From Acetobacter thailandicus (GTDB lineage: Bacteria > Pseudomonadota > Alphaproteobacteria > Acetobacterales > Acetobacteraceae), in contig NZ_WOSV01000002.1 in NCBI RefSeq assembly GCF_011516655.1, forward strand, positions 372,001 through 436,000: a stretch of 64,000 bases of DNA. Reading direction: 5' to 3'. The position numbers and the translations under genes are program-made. Shown here piece by piece: positions 62,861-64,000 of the stretch. How positions within the stretch are numbered: the stretch's first letter is position 1; every line of letters starts with the position of its first letter. The notes beneath the pieces are model-generated. The model made no database searches and was not told the DNA's origin. It saw only the letters and a list, made by a program, of their open reading frames with translations.

Positions 62861-63604
62861 ATGCGTAATCCTTTTTCTTTCTCTGTCCTGCCTGCACTCT
62901 GCGCTGCTTTTGCGCTGCCGGCTGCCTCGGCCTATGCTCAGGTCACGACGAATACCGAGATTCTCGACACACTCCAGACACAGGCACAGCACAGCACGCC
63001 CCCCTCGCGGCATGCACCGCCTGCCAGGCGCATGCAAAAACCTGCGGCCGCGCCGGCGCAGGCAACCGGAAGTAATAATTCTTCCGCGACAGGCTCAGCC
63101 GTGCCGGCAACATCTAAGCCCGCAGTCAAAACAACAATACCCGATATTCCTCAGGCCCCCCCACCTGACCCGCAGCTGACAACACCCCCCAATATTGAGC
63201 TGCACCCCTTTCCTATTCCGCCACAGCCGGTTGTTCAGCTTAAAGCTGCAGGTAAAGTCACTGAGATTAAAAACGGGATACGGGTTACATTTGCTCCCAA
63301 ATCAGCAGATCTGAACCCGGTAACACACCAGGCTATTCTGACTTTCGGGCAGAAACTGGCAGAAAACCCCTATAAGCAGGCGCTGATCAACGCATATAGT
63401 TCAGCTGCGACTGATGACCCCTCACTGCCACGCCGCATGGCTTTCTCACGCGGTCTGGCAGCGCGCAGTGTGTTAATGAATGCTGGTATACCCTCAACGC
63501 GTATTTACCTGCGGGTTATTGGCATTCCCCACGACAGCGAAGGAAACCAGGCCGGCACCCAGGATTTTATTGAGATTTCACAATCCGGGAATGACCCTTC
63601 CTGA
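62861..63604 (+). CDS. OmpA-like domain protein (possible MotB/TolR partner)
   Basis: A 247-residue exported protein. The signal peptide (FSVLPALCAAFALPAASAYA, cleavage after AYA) is followed by a Pro/Ala/Thr-rich region (about 45-125) and a C-terminal OmpA-like peptidoglycan-binding domain: VTFAPKSADLNPVTHQAILT, then AFSRGLAARSVLMNAGIPSTRI. The first strand and helices match, though the canonical NxxLSxxRA motif is replaced by SLPRRMAFSRGLA. It precedes a MotA/TolQ/ExbB-like gene by 32 bp, so the two may form a stator-like complex. Confidence 0.8.
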   Translation: MRNPFSFSVLPALCAAFALPAASAYAQVTTNTEILDTLQTQAQHSTPPSRHAPPARRMQKPAAAPAQATGSNNSSATGSAVPATSKPAVKTTIPDIPQAPPPDPQLTTPPNIELHPFPIPPQPVVQLKAAGKVTEIKNGIRVTFAPKSADLNPVTHQAILTFGQKLAENPYKQALINAYSSAATDDPSLPRRMAFSRGLAARSVLMNAGIPSTRIYLRVIGIPHDSEGNQAGTQDFIEISQSGNDPS

Positions 63605-63636
63605 CCCTTTATTAAACCAGACAGGATTTTTGCAGG

Positions 63637-64000
63637 ATGTCCCGCCCGTCACGTTATTGCCTCAGAATGGCTTTGTTTCTTGCCTGTGTGGTTGCCGGGG
63701 CAGCCATACTGTGGGAACCGCTTTACAAAGCTTTTTTCTATAACCCTCTGTTAAATGGCCTGATTGCAGCCATTCTGCTGACTGGTGTTATATGGAACAT
63801 CGTTCAGACCCTGCGCCTGTCAGCTGAGGTCAGATGGGTTGAAGCCCGTAAGCAAACCCGCACCAGCCTCGTAAACACCAAACCACCTCCGCTGCTGACA
63901 CCGCTGGCAACAGCTTTCAGACTGAACGAATACCATAACGGACAGCACACAAAACTACCTGCCCTGACCGTACAGGCTTTACTTGATTCGGTTTCAGGGC
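63637..64000 (+). CDS. MotA/TolQ/ExbB-like membrane protein (3' end outside window)
   Basis: The first 121 residues of an integral membrane protein. Two transmembrane segments are visible (about 9-28 and 37-58), separated by a short loop. A cytoplasmic region follows with EVRWVEARKQTRTSL and a Pro-rich PPPLLTPLATAF stretch, then LPALTVQALLDSVSG at the edge of the window. This resembles proteins encoded beside OmpA-like genes in Acetobacteraceae and annotated as MotA/TolQ/ExbB channel proteins. The identification is based on partial sequence and context. The start ATG at 63637 has ACAGGA about 11 bases upstream. Confidence 0.6.
   Translation, partial: MSRPSRYCLRMALFLACVVAGAAILWEPLYKAFFYNPLLNGLIAAILLTGVIWNIVQTLRLSAEVRWVEARKQTRTSLVNTKPPPLLTPLATAFRLNEYHNGQHTKLPALTVQALLDSVSG

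Noticed and set aside
1-64000. Mobile elements, CRISPR arrays, toxin-antitoxin or defence islands
   Set aside because: No transposase, integrase, direct-repeat array, or restriction or abortive-infection gene was seen; the HNH and NYN proteins belong to chromosomal housekeeping-type families and sit in ordinary context.

Overview
The window is a stretch of ordinary alphaproteobacterial chromosome, most likely from the Acetobacteraceae (acetic acid bacteria and relatives). Three things point there: a hopanoid C-3 methylase (hpnR), gene orders typical of alphaproteobacteria (kdsD-lptC-lptA-lptB, hsp20-DUF1150, rsh-acpS-lepB-rnc-era, pyrH-frr-uppS-cdsA-dxr-rseP-bamA-skp-lpxD-fabZ-lpxA-lpxI), and an infC that starts at a non-AUG codon with a proline-rich N terminus. 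Base composition is intermediate, with AT-rich intergenic spacers. I see no insertion sequence, prophage, CRISPR array, tRNA or rRNA gene. Genus assignment is not possible by eye.

Layout. 0-4 kb (+): the end of RNase D, then the Kdo isomerase and Lpt export genes. 4.1-6.1 kb: a small membrane protein, the ribosome hibernation factor behind a hairpin-rich leader, and the Hsp20/DUF1150 pair. 6.3-9.2 kb (+): def-fmt-truA-UPF0178. 9.2-16.8 kb (-): rpmH-rnpA-yidC-engB-argB-dapD-dapE, ending in two paralogous membrane proteins of unknown function. 16.9-17.5 kb: a 64-residue protein resembling only the phosphoacceptor hairpin of a histidine kinase, and glyoxalase I. 17.6-36.2 kb (-): a nearly unbroken run of essential genes from folK, rpoZ and rsh through acpS-lepB-rnc-era, pyrH-frr-uppS-cdsA-dxr-rseP, to bamA-skp-lpxD-fabZ-lpxA-lpxI. 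36.3-38.8 kb (+): NYN-domain protein, carbonic anhydrase, exported EEP-fold hydrolase. 38.9-49 kb (mostly -): rhlE, two tandem aspartate-type aminotransferases, gluQ, HNH protein, lipoprotein, metallochaperone, a UbiC-like protein, hpnR and ndk. 49.1-56 kb (+): ABC-F ATPase, AI-2E-family permease, a two-component system, a small Cys-rich secreted protein and a SIMPL protein. 56-60.5 kb (-): thrS-infC, a heptosyltransferase-family enzyme and a TPR protein. 60.6-64 kb (+): glycosyltransferase, NAD kinase, an OmpA-like protein and the start of a MotA/TolQ/ExbB-like protein.

Functional theme. Most genes serve the cell envelope: Kdo and lipid A synthesis, LPS export and glycosylation, outer-membrane protein assembly, isoprenoid and phospholipid precursors, peptidoglycan precursor (DAP) synthesis, membrane insertion, signal peptide cleavage and hopanoid methylation. 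Translation genes (def, fmt, rpmH, frr, era, infC, thrS, gluQ, hpf) are interleaved with them.

I did not find a clear new defence or biosynthetic system. The best leads are a 77-nt element at 48195-48271 that folds on paper into a three-way junction upstream of hpnR, the stand-alone H-box protein at 16942, the tandem membrane-protein pair at 9226-10531, the small Cys-rich protein behind the two-component system, and three unusual start-codon situations: a probable CTG for lpxI, AUA for infC, and TTG for bamA.
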